A stretch of DNA of 64,000 bases from Rhizobium albus (GCA_030160035.1 BSNO01000003.1:1364001-1428000), one strand, 5' to 3'; shown: positions 20,204 through 31,397, numbered from the stretch's first letter. Notes: generated from the letters alone by a model not told the origin. Made by a program: numbers and translations.

Positions 20204-20375
20204 GTCTTACCCGTTCGTCCTCTTGCTTTCACGCGGATGCGCGCTGTTCTAACCGCGTTGATGCGGCACGTAAATGCCGTATCGTGGGCGCTTCTGCCCA
20301 TGCGTTCGTTTGATTTTCGAGGCCAGTCTGGTAGCTACGGCCAGCGAATAAAGTTGAAGAAGGTGGACACGCACA

Positions 20376-21140
20376 ATGACACCCGGCATCAGGCCACTCG
20401 TGGCCGGTAATTGGAAGATGAACGGCCTTCGCGACAATCTCGGCGAGCTGAAGGCGATCATCGACGGCGTGGACACGCCTTCGCTGGAGATGATCGATAC
20501 CCTCATCTGCCCGCCGGTGACGCTCGTCTACGTGGCCACTGCGCTCGTCGAAGACAGCGAACTTGCCATTGGCGCACAGGATTGCCACTGGAATGCGTTC
20601 GGTGCGCATACCGGCGACATTTCCGCCGAGATGATTGCCGATTGCCTGGCGACGCATGTGATCGTCGGCCATTCGGAACGCCGTGCGGACCACGGCGAGG
20701 ACGACGCAACGGTGGCGCGCAAGGCAGAAGCCGCCTGGGACGCCGGCCTGGTGGCCATCATCTGCATCGGTGAGACGGAAGCGGAGCGGAAGTCGGGCGA
20801 GACGCTGGCCGTTCTTGGCCGTCAACTGGCCGGTTCGGTGCCGGATGGGGCCGAGGCGGAGATGACGATCATCGCCTATGAGCCCGTCTGGGCCATCGGA
20901 ACCGGGCTGACGCCGACGGCCGACGATGTGGCGGAGGCGCACGCGTTCATTCGTGAGACGCTTGTCGGCCGCTTCGACGACGAGGGCGCCGCGATGCGCA
21001 TTCTCTATGGCGGCTCGGTCAAGCCATCGAACGCGCGTGAACTGATGGCCGTCCACAATGTCGATGGCGCGCTCGTCGGCGGCGCGAGCTTGAAAGCCGA
21101 TGATTTCCTCGCCATCTGTGCCGCGTACAACGATATCTGA
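20376..21140 (+). CDS. tpiA: Triosephosphate isomerase
   Basis: Interconverts DHAP and glyceraldehyde-3-phosphate. 254 aa. Seen: [10 protein letters not shown] (catalytic Asn and Lys), [10 protein letters not shown] (catalytic His), [15 protein letters not shown] (catalytic Glu, flexible loop 6) and [12 protein letters not shown]. The ATG at 20376 is the conserved start. secG follows on the same strand after about 117 bp, the usual tpiA-secG-pyrG order. Confidence 0.97.
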   Translation: MTPGIRPLVAGNWKMNGLRDNLGELKAIIDGVDTPSLEMIDTLICPPVTLVYVATALVEDSELAIGAQDCHWNAFGAHTGDISAEMIADCLATHVIVGHSERRADHGEDDATVARKAEAAWDAGLVAIICIGETEAERKSGETLAVLGRQLAGSVPDGAEAEMTIIAYEPVWAIGTGLTPTADDVAEAHAFIRETLVGRFDDEGAAMRILYGGSVKPSNARELMAVHNVDGALVGGASLKADDFLAICAAYNDI

Positions 21141-21257
21141 CCACGCATCGTTGCGATGCGCTCGAAATGATGGCTTCGGGGTTGGAAATGCAGCAGCTCT
21201 CGTGTAGAGGGGCCGCTGATTTTCCGACCATTGCCGCCTTTTGGCAGGACCCCCAAT

Positions 21258-21797
21258 ATGCAGACCGTCTTGATCGTCATCCATCTCATGATCGTGCTCG
21301 CGCTCGTCGCGGTCGTGCTTGTCCAACGTTCCGAAGGGGGCGGCCTGGGGATCGGCGGCGGTGGCGGCAACATGATGGCGTCGCGGTCTTCGGGCAATGC
21401 GCTGACGCGGATCACCGGCATCCTGGCTTTGGCCTTCTTCGTCACATCGCTGACGCTCGGCATTCTTGCCCGATACGAGCAGGGACCTTCCAGCATTCTC
21501 GATCGAATCGAAGGCCAGACTGAAGGCACCGGCCAGGGCATTCTCGATCAGCTCGGCGGCCCGGCTCCGCAGACAGAGACCGCGCCGGACGGCGAGAGCG
21601 ATATTCCGTCTCTGCCTTCCAGTGATCCCGCGCCGCAGACGCAGGCTCCGGCAACCGATGCACCTGCGACTGACGCACCGGCTGCCGTGGACGAGGCACC
21701 TGCCGCAACCGACGCTGCACCGGCGGCTCCCGCAGGCACCGACGCGCCGGCAGCCGAAGATGCGCCCGCACCGAATACGGTCCCGACAGGCCAGTAA
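21258..21797 (+). CDS. secG: Protein translocase subunit SecG
   Basis: Small subunit of the SecYEG channel. The core is two membrane helices (about residues 3-22 and 50-70) around the conserved loop VLVQRSEGGGLGIGGGGG and NALTRITGILA. 179 aa, far longer than the 75-110 residues of enteric SecG, because of a C-terminal extension of about 100 residues rich in Ala, Pro, Thr and Asp (repeated ATDAPA/TDAPAA units). Such tails are common in alphaproteobacterial SecG. The ATG at 21258 is preferred over 21231 because the helix starts directly after it. A strong terminator follows. Confidence 0.93.
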   Translation: MQTVLIVIHLMIVLALVAVVLVQRSEGGGLGIGGGGGNMMASRSSGNALTRITGILALAFFVTSLTLGILARYEQGPSSILDRIEGQTEGTGQGILDQLGGPAPQTETAPDGESDIPSLPSSDPAPQTQAPATDAPATDAPAAVDEAPAATDAAPAAPAGTDAPAAEDAPAPNTVPTGQ

Positions 21798-21817
21798 CAG
21801 CGGCCACGATATGCAGG

Positions 21818-21849
21818 ATGCGGCGCCCGGTCTGGCGCCGCATTTTTTT
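21818..21849 (+). terminator. Rho-independent terminator after secG
   Basis: A perfect 10-bp stem (ATGCGGCGCC, 21818-21827, against GGCGCCGCAT, 21834-21843), a 6-base loop and a run of seven T ending at 21849. It separates tpiA-secG from pyrG. Confidence 0.95.
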
Positions 21850-21940
21850 GTGCGGAATGGTGCCCGACGCAGGCAGCAGTCCACAGAAATTGGTTCCCGG
21901 TCTGCACTTTCGGCTGGTGGAATCGCAGGTGAGAGACTAA

Positions 21941-23581
<1,641 letters not shown>

Positions 23582-23654
23582 ACGGTGTGGGCGACGGCGG
23601 GACGTGCTGTCTTGACCGTTGCCACGATCGGGTCCGGGCGCTAGAAGCCCGGCC

Positions 23655-24548
23655 ATGATCGCATCTTCGCAAACCACCCGTCCGCTCGACCATCTGGTCC
23701 TTCCTGTCTCCGATCTCGCAACGGCGCGCAGCCGCTACGAGGCGCTTGGCTTCACGGTCGCGCCGCGTGGTGAGCACCCGTTCGGCACCGAAAACGCCTG
23801 CGTCTTTTTCAAGGGCGGCACATTCCTCGAGCCTTTGGCCGTCGCCGACCGCGAGATCGCCGAGCGTGAGGCGCGGGCCGGCAACGTGTTCGTCGGCCGC
23901 GACCAGGCGTACAGGTTCCGCCGTGGACAGGACGGCTTCTCCGCCATCGTGATGGGCAGCGAAGACGCCGACCGCGACGATGCCGCGTTTGCCGAAGCGG
24001 GGCTGTCTGCCGGGGGGATGCTCAGCTTCTCGCGCAAGTTCAAGACACCGGCCGGTGAGGAAGGCGAGGCGGCGTTCAAGCTCTCCTTCGCGGCCGATCC
24101 GCGAGCGCCGGATGCTTATTTCTTCACCTGCCAGCGCATCAACGTGCCGGCTGTGGACCGCACGGCGCTGGAGAACCATGCCAACGGCGTGGTCGGCATG
24201 CGCGAGATCATCGCGGTCGAGGAAAACCCCTCCGATTTTCAGTATCTGCTGCAGGAAATCGCCGGCACGCGCGACATCGATGCGCATTCCTTTGGAATTT
24301 CCGCCGATGCCGCCAATGCGCGGCTTTCCATTCTGACGCCGGCGGGACTCGAAGCCTATTTCGGCGCAAAAGTCGAAGGCCGCGAGCGCGGCATCCACCT
24401 CACTGCGATCATTTTCACCGTAGCAGATCTCTCCGCATGCCAGGCGCAGATCGCCCGGTCCGGCATCGCAACCCGCACATCCGGCAACCGGCTGATCGTC
24501 GACCGCGCAGCCGGGCAGGGTGCGATCTTCATCTTCGAGGAGGCGTAA
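23655..24548 (+). CDS. VOC / glyoxalase-like domain protein
   Basis: 297 aa. The vicinal-oxygen-chelate fold is recognisable from LDHLVLPVSDLATARSRYEALGF-type sequence at about residues 12-34 and a second half-module near 230-295 (IHLTAIIFTVADL, RLIVDRAAGQGAIFIFEE). It resembles the Glyoxalase_3 group. The substrate is unknown. The ATG at 23655 is chosen because the VOC fold begins right after it; the ribosome-binding site is weak. It sits tightly between pyrG and kdsA, with only 3 bp to kdsA, so it is probably co-transcribed with kdsA. Confidence 0.82.
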   Translation: MIASSQTTRPLDHLVLPVSDLATARSRYEALGFTVAPRGEHPFGTENACVFFKGGTFLEPLAVADREIAEREARAGNVFVGRDQAYRFRRGQDGFSAIVMGSEDADRDDAAFAEAGLSAGGMLSFSRKFKTPAGEEGEAAFKLSFAADPRAPDAYFFTCQRINVPAVDRTALENHANGVVGMREIIAVEENPSDFQYLLQEIAGTRDIDAHSFGISADAANARLSILTPAGLEAYFGAKVEGRERGIHLTAIIFTVADLSACQAQIARSGIATRTSGNRLIVDRAAGQGAIFIFEEA

Positions 24549-24551
24549 ACC

Positions 24552-25391
24552 ATGGCAAGTCCCGCGAGCATCGTGAACGCCGGCAAAGTCGCGTTCCACA
24601 ATTCCGGCCCGCTCAGCCTGATCGCCGGCCCCTGCCAGATGGAAAGCCGCGACCATGCCTTCGAACTGGCCGGGCAGTTGAAGACGCTCTGCGCGGAGCT
24701 CGGAATCGGCCTCGTCTACAAATCATCCTTCGACAAGGCGAACCGCACGTCGCTCAGCGGCAAGCGCGGCATCGGCCTAGAAAAGAGCGTTGAAGTCTTT
24801 GCCGACATCAAGCGAGAATTCGATCTTCCCGTTTTGACCGACATTCACACCGAAGAGCAGTGCGCCGTCGTCGGCGAAGTGGTCGATATCCTGCAGATCC
24901 CGGCCTTCCTGTGCCGCCAGACGGACCTGCTGATCGCGGCTGCCAACACCGGCCGTGTCGTCAACATCAAGAAGGGCCAGTTCCTCGCGCCCTGGGACAT
25001 GAAGAATGTGCTCGCCAAGGTGACGGAGAGCGGCAATCTGAACGTCCTTCTGACCGAGCGCGGCGCTTCCTTCGGCTACAACACGCTCGTTTCCGACATG
25101 CGTTCGCTGCCGATCATGGCCTCGCTCGGCGCGCCGGTCGTCTTCGATGCGACGCATTCGGTCCAGCAGCCGGGCGGGCAGGGTGGCTCATCGGGTGGCC
25201 AGCGCGAATTCGTGGAAACGCTCGCACGCGCAGCAGTCGCAGTCGGCGTCGCCGGTGTGTTCATCGAGACGCATGAAGACCCAGACAACGCCCCGTCCGA
25301 CGGCCCGAACATGGTGCCGATCAAGGACATGCGGCGCCTGCTGGAGACCTTGATGGCCTTCGATGCCGTGGCTAAAGGAGCACAGCATTAG
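24552..25391 (+). CDS. kdsA: 3-deoxy-8-phosphooctulonate synthase (KDO-8-P synthase)
   Basis: Condenses PEP with arabinose-5-phosphate to make KDO for the lipopolysaccharide core. 279 aa. Seen: [61 protein letters not shown] and the C-terminal [18 protein letters not shown]. The stop codon TAG (25389-25391) is also the first three bases of a structured repeat element. The order pyrG, VOC, kdsA, eno is rhizobial. Confidence 0.97.
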   Translation: MASPASIVNAGKVAFHNSGPLSLIAGPCQMESRDHAFELAGQLKTLCAELGIGLVYKSSFDKANRTSLSGKRGIGLEKSVEVFADIKREFDLPVLTDIHTEEQCAVVGEVVDILQIPAFLCRQTDLLIAAANTGRVVNIKKGQFLAPWDMKNVLAKVTESGNLNVLLTERGASFGYNTLVSDMRSLPIMASLGAPVVFDATHSVQQPGGQGGSSGGQREFVETLARAAVAVGVAGVFIETHEDPDNAPSDGPNMVPIKDMRRLLETLMAFDAVAKGAQH

Positions 25392-25496
25392 AGCGTTTCC
25401 CGGTGAAGTGGATATCGGTTCACCGTTCGGAAACGCGACAAATCAAAAACCTAAAGTGATTGAGCGCTTCGCAGATAAGCGTATTCACTTTAGACG
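25389..25496. repeat. Two-hairpin intergenic repeat, copy 1
   Basis: About 105 bp with a near-identical partner at 56687-56791. Hairpin A (25393-25436): outer arms GCGTTTCC and GGAAACGC, inner arms GGTGAA and TTCACC. Hairpin B (25451-25493): 9-bp arms CTAAAGTGA and TCACTTTAG around GAGCG-CTTCG. It starts TAGAGCG, whose TAG is the kdsA stop codon. It resembles the short palindromic repeats (Bru-RS type) spread through Brucella and rhizobial intergenic regions; that assignment is from memory. Confidence 0.85.
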
Positions 25497-25548
25497 ATCA
25501 AAATCTTGCCGGGATCATAATCGTTAATTGTGCGTTTCGTGGTCAGGT

Positions 25549-25581
25549 GCCGGCCGGGAACTTTTCATTCCTTTGGCCGGC
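25549..25581 (+). promoter_or_regulatory. Leader hairpin of the DUF992 gene
   Basis: GCCGGCC (25549-25555) and GGCCGGC (25575-25581) form a perfect 7-bp stem, with GGAA and TTCC able to extend it inside. It ends 22 bp before the start codon of the DUF992 gene, just ahead of its AAAGGAG ribosome-binding site. Possible mRNA stability or translation control. Confidence 0.4.
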
Positions 25582-25603
25582 GCTTCCCATAAAGGAGACG
25601 TCA

Positions 25604-26140
25604 ATGAAAAAAATCATCGCCAGCGCAGTGCTGGGATCAGTCGCGCTCGCAGGCGGCTCGATCGCTCATGCTGCCGACATCGCCCCGGTCTATCAGCCAG
25701 CTCCGGTCGTTTATCAGGATGCCGGCCCGCGTGATGGCGTCCGCGTCGGCTACCTCGATTGCGGCATCGGAAGCGGTGTGGGCTACGTGCTCGGCTCGGC
25801 CAAGTCGGTCGATTGCGTATTCCGCCCGGCTGCCGGTGCAGCCCCGACGGATGCCTATACCGGCACGATCCGCAAGCTGGGCGTCGATCTCGGCTTCACC
25901 ACGAACCAGCGCATGATCTGGGCCGTCGTTGCCCCGACTGCCGGTTATCATCAGGGTTCGCTCGGTGGGCTCTATAAGGGTCTCACGGCCGAAGCCACGG
26001 TGGGCGCAGGCGTCGGCACCAACGTGCTCGTCGGCGGCACGTCCGGTTCCGTCCAACTGCAGACCGTCAGCGTTACCGGCCAGCTCGGCCTCAACGTCGC
26101 CGCTGCCGGCACGTCGATGACGCTCAACCCGGTCAACTGA
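25604..26140 (+). CDS. DUF992 family exported protein
   Basis: 178 aa. The signal peptide is MKKIIASAVLGSVALAGGSI followed by AHAAD. The mature protein fits DUF992: VGYLDCGIGSGVGYVLGSAK, CVFRPA, YTGTIRKLGVDLGFTTN, the glycine-rich GGLYKGLTAEATVGAGVGTN and LQTVSVTGQLGLNVAAAGTS. The two Cys may form a disulfide. Function unknown; the beta-strand-rich glycine pattern suggests a small barrel. The ATG at 25604 is fixed by AAAGGAG seven bases upstream and the signal peptide; the frame is open to 25460. Confidence 0.88.
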   Translation: MKKIIASAVLGSVALAGGSIAHAADIAPVYQPAPVVYQDAGPRDGVRVGYLDCGIGSGVGYVLGSAKSVDCVFRPAAGAAPTDAYTGTIRKLGVDLGFTTNQRMIWAVVAPTAGYHQGSLGGLYKGLTAEATVGAGVGTNVLVGGTSGSVQLQTVSVTGQLGLNVAAAGTSMTLNPVN

Positions 26141-26154
26141 CCAGATCACTGATG

Positions 26155-26200
26155 GGCCTTCGCGAGCACCGATCGCGAAGGCCTGCCTCCATTGCCTTTT
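26155..26200 (+). terminator. Terminator after the DUF992 gene
   Basis: A perfect 11-bp stem GGCCTTCGCGA / TCGCGAAGGCC (26155-26165 and 26173-26183) with a 7-base loop. The T-rich tract comes about 12 bases after the stem, so this is less canonical than the secG terminator. Confidence 0.65.
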
Positions 26201-26254
26201 TCCCCCCATCCATTAAGACGGCGCGCGGACACCCTCCTTTGGTCTTCCCTTTGA

Positions 26255-27541
<1,287 letters not shown>

Positions 27542-27554
27542 GCCTCTGAAGCAC

Positions 27555-27590
27555 ATGCTTAAGGGGCGGTGCTAACCGTCTCTTAAGCAT
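27555..27590 (+). terminator. Hairpin after eno
   Basis: A perfect 9-bp stem ATGCTTAAG / CTTAAGCAT (27555-27563, 27582-27590) with an inner CGGT/ACCG stem inside the 18-base loop. No T-run follows, so it may be a weak or Rho-assisted terminator or a 3'-end stabiliser ahead of ftsB. Confidence 0.45.
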
Positions 27591-27649
27591 GATCGTGCCA
27601 AGACTATGAACGTCGTCAGTTGCCCTGCGGGGCTATGGGTAGCGCGTTC

Positions 27650-27958
27650 ATGTCGACACGACAGAAGAGAAAATCGAAGCTTTCACGGCTGATCATTCCA
27701 GCCGTTGCGATCTCGTTCTTTGCCTATTTCGGTTTCCATGCGGTCCATGGTGCCTATGGCCTCAACGCCAAGATGCACCTGGAGCACCGCGCCATGGAGC
27801 TGCGGGCGCAGTTGACCGAGATCGTTGCCGAACGCGAGGCGCTTGAAAAGCGCGTCGCACTCCTCGACAACACGACGCTCGAGCGCGACATGCTCGACGA
27901 GCGCGCGCGGGACCTCCTGAACGTCGCGCGCCCGGACGAAATCGTCATCTACCGTTGA
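27650..27958 (+). CDS. ftsB: Septum formation initiator FtsB-like protein
   Basis: Small bitopic division protein of the FtsQLB complex (DivIC family). 102 aa. A basic N-terminus (STRQKRKSKLSR) precedes one membrane helix at about 14-34 (LIIPAVAISFFAYFGFHAVH), then a coiled coil at about 45-80 (MELRAQLTEIVAEREALEKR) and the conserved LERDMLDERARDLLNVARPDEIV-type tail. The ATG at 27650 is preferred as the usual family start, with 27635 as alternative. In Sinorhizobium, as I recall, this gene sits between eno and pdhA; here pdhA is 24 kb away. Confidence 0.9.
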   Translation: MSTRQKRKSKLSRLIIPAVAISFFAYFGFHAVHGAYGLNAKMHLEHRAMELRAQLTEIVAEREALEKRVALLDNTTLERDMLDERARDLLNVARPDEIVIYR

Positions 27959-27973
27959 TCGTCAAAGACTTAG

Positions 27974-28016
27974 CTGCACAAAAAAGGGCGCTCCGTGAGC
28001 GCCCTTTTTTGTGCAG
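27974..28016. terminator. Bidirectional terminator between ftsB and the lytic transglycosylase gene
   Basis: A perfect 20-bp inverted repeat with a 3-base loop (27974-27993, CGT, 27997-28016). The core stem GGGCGCTC/GAGCGCCC is flanked by A6 and T6, so it works as a Rho-independent terminator on both strands for two convergent genes. Confidence 0.96.
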
Positions 28017-28031
28017 GTCATCGTGATGGCG

Positions 28032-28610
28032 TCACGCGCGACCGCAGGCGCGCATCTGGTTGGCGTAGGTCTGTGCCATTTGCGCTGCCCGGTCCGCACC
28101 GCGCAAAGCGATCGAACTGTTGCGCCATGAGCCGCGGGAGTAGCCGCCATGGCCGGAATAATAGGCGAGATAGAGGTTGCGCATGTCGTTGAGCGCGATG
28201 CCGTTCCGCTGGTGGCTCTGATGGTGGTACCAGGCAACGAACGTCACGGCGTCGCCGAAATTCGTCCGCCGGGCCGACCAGCGGCCGGTTTTGGCCTGAT
28301 ATTCCGACCACGTGCCGTCAAGCGCCTGCGAATAGCCATAGGCGGTGGAGGCGCGCTTTCCCGGAATGATACCGAGATGCCATTTGCGCGGCGGGCGGGC
28401 ACGGGCTCTGAAGCTTGATTCTGTGTTGATGGTGGCCATCAGGATCGGGACGGGGACACCATATTGACGCTCGGCGGCTTTGGCCTGTCGATACCAGTTG
28501 CCGACCAAGCCGTCGCGCTGGTCGAATACCGCACAAACATTGTTCGTCTGCGTTGGCGGGCTCGCGCAGCCGGCAAGAACCAGCATGGCGATGAGTAGCA
28601 TGGCACGCAT
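28032..28610 (-). CDS. Lytic-transglycosylase-like lipoprotein (SLT/GEWL fold)
   Basis: 192 aa. A lipoprotein signal MRAMLLIAMLVLAGCASPP has the lipobox LAGC (Cys15). The domain resembles goose-type/SLT lytic transglycosylases: VPVPILMATINTESSFRARA carries the likely catalytic Glu, then TAYGYSQALDGTWSEYQ and MRNLYLAYYSGHGGYSRGSW. Expected role: cleaving glycan strands from the outer-membrane face of the periplasm. The ATG at 28610 has GAGG eight bases upstream; 28628 is possible. Convergent with ftsB across the perfect terminator. Confidence 0.85.
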   Translation of the reverse strand: MRAMLLIAMLVLAGCASPPTQTNNVCAVFDQRDGLVGNWYRQAKAAERQYGVPVPILMATINTESSFRARARPPRKWHLGIIPGKRASTAYGYSQALDGTWSEYQAKTGRWSARRTNFGDAVTFVAWYHHQSHQRNGIALNDMRNLYLAYYSGHGGYSRGSWRNSSIALRGADRAAQMAQTYANQMRACGRA

Positions 28611-28695
28611 AACAATAACCTCATGCAATCAAGCACGAGTCATTGCTTAAAATTGTAAGGATCCCGTTAACGATGCTGGTTGAAGACGATTCACG

Positions 28696-28782
28696 CTACG
28701 ACCGGGGACCCGGCCGCGCGCGCTTGCGACGAAAATACTCAAGCGCCTTCTTGAAGATGAATGCGTAGATCAGTTTTTTCAT
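28696..28782 (-). CDS. Possible 28-residue basic small protein
   Basis: ATG at 28782-28780, stop TAG at 28698-28696. AAGGAG sits at ideal distance (seven bases) before the ATG. The peptide starts MKKLIYAFIFKKALEYFRRK and ends in an Arg/Pro-rich tail. The first half could form an amphipathic helix, the second is strongly cationic, so membrane or RNA contact is possible. It lies alone in the 270-bp gap between the lytic-transglycosylase lipoprotein and metC, both on the same strand. I do not recognise a family. The strong ribosome-binding site is the best evidence; conservation is untested. Confidence 0.55.
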   Translation of the reverse strand: MKKLIYAFIFKKALEYFRRKRARPGPRS

Positions 28783-28881
28783 ATGCCGCTCCTTCAGCGC
28801 TCTGGTTGTCGCCGCTAAATGCGGGACGGGCACATGCAGTTCCGCTGAACAGGGCTTATTTGCGGTAATTTTCGCACAGAA

Positions 28882-30063
28882 TCATGCGCTAGCCGCTGCC
28901 GCCAAGCCCCGCTCGATGTCAGCGATCAAATCTGCGGCGTCTTCGAGGCCGATCTGCAGACGGATGACAGGCCCCTCCTTGGGCGCCTTCGCCACGGTGC
29001 GGTCGGATAGATTGGCGACGACGGCAAGGCTTTCATAGCCACCCCAGGAATAGCCGAGGCCGAAGATCCTTAGCGCATCGAGAAATGCATGCGCCTTTGC
29101 TTTGTGCTGATGAGCGTCGGGACAATCGAGCACAATTGAGAAGAGCCCGCTCGCCCCACAGAAATCGCGCTTCCAGAGATCATGCCCGGGAAAACTCGGT
29201 AGCGCTGGATGCAGCACACGCGCGACGCCGGCCTTGCCTTCCAGGCCTTCCGCAAGGGCAAGGGCGGTTTTCTGGTGCCGCTCGAGGCGCACGCCCATCG
29301 TACGCAAACCGCGCAGGATGGTGTAGCAGTCGTCCGGAGCGGCGCAGACGCCCATGGCGAACAGCGTGTCTTTCAGCTGCGGGAAGCAGCGCTCATTGGC
29401 GGAAACTGTGCCCAGCAGCACGTCGGAATGTCCGCTCGGATATTTGGTCGCCGCATGGATCGAGATGTCGACGCCGAAATCCAGCGGCCGGAAGAAGAGG
29501 GGGGTCGCCCAGGTGTTGTCCATCATGACGATGGCGCCAGCGGCGTGCGCCGCTTTGGCGATCGCCGGAATGTCCTGCATTTCGAAGGTGTTCGAACCGG
29601 GCGATTCCGTCAGAACCACTTTGGTGTTCGATTTCATGACGGTCGCGATATCGGCGCCGAGCGACGGATCGTAATACTCCACCTCGATGCCGAGCCGCTT
29701 GAGCATCGTGTCGGCGAAATGCCGCGTTGGGAAATAGACGGAATCGACGATCAGGACGTGGTCGCCCGCCGAGAGGAATGCGAGCAGTGGAATGCTGACG
29801 GCGGCGAGCCCGGACGGCACGAGAATGGTACCCGCCGATCCTTCGAGCTCATCGATAGCGGCTGCCAGCGCATCGGTGGTCGGCGTTCCCTTGGTTCCGT
29901 AGGTATATTGCTGGTCGCGGCGCTCCATGCGATCCGCGTTTGGGAACAGCACGGTGGACGCGCGCACCACCGGCGGATTGACGAAGCCGAAGAAGTCCTT
30001 TGGATCGTTTCCCATATGCGCGAGCCGGGTGTTGATGCCGTGGCTTTTGTCTTCGGTTGTCAC
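28882..30063 (-). CDS. metC: Cystathionine beta-lyase (Cys/Met PLP family)
   Basis: PLP enzyme that cleaves cystathionine to homocysteine, pyruvate and ammonia. 393 aa. Seen: the fold-type I core GTKGTPTTDALAAAIDELEG, LVPSGLAAVSIPLLAFL, VMMDNTWATPLFFRPLDFGV, and the PLP lysine region SIHAATKYPSGHSDVLLG; the C-terminal SWGGYESLAV is typical of MetC. The open frame reaches an ATG at 30159, but GTG at 30063 with AGGGA seven bases upstream gives the family length and start (VTTEDKSHGINTRLAHMG). Divergent from aapJ, a common rhizobial arrangement. Confidence 0.92.
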   Translation of the reverse strand: MTTEDKSHGINTRLAHMGNDPKDFFGFVNPPVVRASTVLFPNADRMERRDQQYTYGTKGTPTTDALAAAIDELEGSAGTILVPSGLAAVSIPLLAFLSAGDHVLIVDSVYFPTRHFADTMLKRLGIEVEYYDPSLGADIATVMKSNTKVVLTESPGSNTFEMQDIPAIAKAAHAAGAIVMMDNTWATPLFFRPLDFGVDISIHAATKYPSGHSDVLLGTVSANERCFPQLKDTLFAMGVCAAPDDCYTILRGLRTMGVRLERHQKTALALAEGLEGKAGVARVLHPALPSFPGHDLWKRDFCGASGLFSIVLDCPDAHQHKAKAHAFLDALRIFGLGYSWGGYESLAVVANLSDRTVAKAPKEGPVIRLQIGLEDAADLIADIERGLAAAASA

Positions 30064-30227
30064 GTCTTTATCCCTATCGCCGGTTTGCCAGCCCAAATCG
30101 GGCGCCACACTATTCAGGCCGTGGCGGAAAACCAATGGCGAACTGGCATTTGCACACATTCGCGCGAGTTGCTCCTAAAACAGGCGCCTAAAGAAAATCA
30201 CTGCCTCCTATTTCTGCACAACGGGTC

Positions 30228-30264
30228 TTGACCCCTCCGCTGTTTCGGAATGTGATGGCATTCC
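30228..30264 (+). promoter_or_regulatory. Possible aapJ promoter with an overlapping dyad
   Basis: TTGACC (30228-30233), 17 bases, TGTGAT (30251-30256). The -10 region lies in a perfect inverted repeat GGAATG-N6-CATTCC (30247-30264), placed like an operator. Amino-acid transporters of this type are nitrogen-controlled in rhizobia; the regulator here is unknown. Confidence 0.3.
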
Positions 30265-30362
30265 CAAATTCGATCTGTGGCTGGGGTTAGCGATCAAAGC
30301 GCTTCGAATGGTCGGCAGTCGGGGTTGGGGAGTGCAGAGGGCAACAATCAAAAGGTATAACG

Positions 30363-31382
30363 ATGACAAAGATCATTCTGTCGGCCGTGGCTGGCGCAGC
30401 CGCCCTGACCTTGGGCGCGCATGCAGCTTCGGCGCAGACGCTGGAGGCCGTAAAAGCCAAGGGCTACATCCAGTGCGGCGTTTCCACGGGTCTGGCTGGT
30501 TTTTCCAACACCGACGACGCTGGTGAATGGACCGGCCTCGACGTCGACTTCTGCCGCGCAATGGCCGCTGCGATTTTCGATGACCCGGAAGCCGTCCGCT
30601 TCTCGCCGCTGTCCGCCGTCGAGCGCTTCACGGCGCTGCAGTCGGGCGAAATCGACGTGCTTTCGCGCAACACGACCTGGACCATGAGCCGCGACACGGC
30701 TCTCGGCCTGAACTTCGTCGGCGTGACCTTCTACGATGGTCAGGGCTTCATGGTTCCTGCCGAACTCAACGTCGATTCCGCCCTGCAGCTGTCGGGCGCA
30801 TCTGTCTGCGTTCAGTCCGGTACCACGACCGAGCTCAACCTGACCGACTACTTCAGCGCCAACAACATGGAATACAATCCGGTTGTCTTCGAAGGCCTGG
30901 AAGAGGTCAACGCCGCCTACAATGCAGGCCGTTGCGATGTCTACACGACCGACAGCTCGGGCCTCTATGCGATCCGTCTGACGCTCGACAATCCGGATGA
31001 CCACGTCGTTCTGCCAGAGCTGATCTCGAAAGAGCCGCTCGGACCTGCCGTTCGTCGCGGTGACGACCAGTGGTTCGGTATTGCCAAGTGGGTCTATTAC
31101 GGCCTGGTTTACGCTGAAGAGCTCGGCATCTCCTCGGAAAACCTCGAGGAAATGCTTGCTTCGGAAAACCCGGACGTTCGTCGCGCGCTTGGTGGTGACG
31201 GCACGTTCGGCGCCGACATGGGCCTCGAGAACGATTGGCTCGTCAAGATTGTCCGCCACGTCGGCAATTACGGCGAAGTCTTCGAGCGCAACGTCGGTGC
31301 GGACTCCCCGCTCCAGATCGAGCGTGGTCTGAACGCGCTCTACACGGATGGCGGTCTGCAGTACGGCATGCCGATCCGCTAA
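30363..31382 (+). CDS. aapJ: General L-amino acid ABC transporter, periplasmic binding protein
   Basis: Captures a broad range of L-amino acids for the AapQMP permease. 339 aa. The signal peptide is MTKIILSAVAGAAALTLGAH then AASAQ. The binding-protein fold shows KGYIQCGVSTGLAGFSNTDD, WTGLDVDFCRAMAAAIF, LSRNTTWTMSRDTALGLNFV, CDVYTTDSSGLYAIRL and the Trp-rich KWVYYGLVYAEELG. A stable hairpin lies between it and aapQ. The ribosome-binding site AAAAGG precedes the ATG. Confidence 0.97.
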   Translation: MTKIILSAVAGAAALTLGAHAASAQTLEAVKAKGYIQCGVSTGLAGFSNTDDAGEWTGLDVDFCRAMAAAIFDDPEAVRFSPLSAVERFTALQSGEIDVLSRNTTWTMSRDTALGLNFVGVTFYDGQGFMVPAELNVDSALQLSGASVCVQSGTTTELNLTDYFSANNMEYNPVVFEGLEEVNAAYNAGRCDVYTTDSSGLYAIRLTLDNPDDHVVLPELISKEPLGPAVRRGDDQWFGIAKWVYYGLVYAEELGISSENLEEMLASENPDVRRALGGDGTFGADMGLENDWLVKIVRHVGNYGEVFERNVGADSPLQIERGLNALYTDGGLQYGMPIR

Positions 31383-31397
31383 GACCGGAACCAGCTC

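Noticed and set aside
20229-21884. 551-codon open frame on the minus strand
   Set aside because: Antisense to tpiA and secG; its product is Arg/Cys-rich with no domain sense.
27555-27590. CtrA site in the eno-ftsB gap
   Set aside because: TTAA motifs are present but not at the N7 spacing; the sequence is better explained as a hairpin.
30064-30362. SAM-type riboswitch upstream of metC
   Set aside because: The metC leader on the minus strand lacks the conserved SAM-II core; no aptamer pattern recognised.
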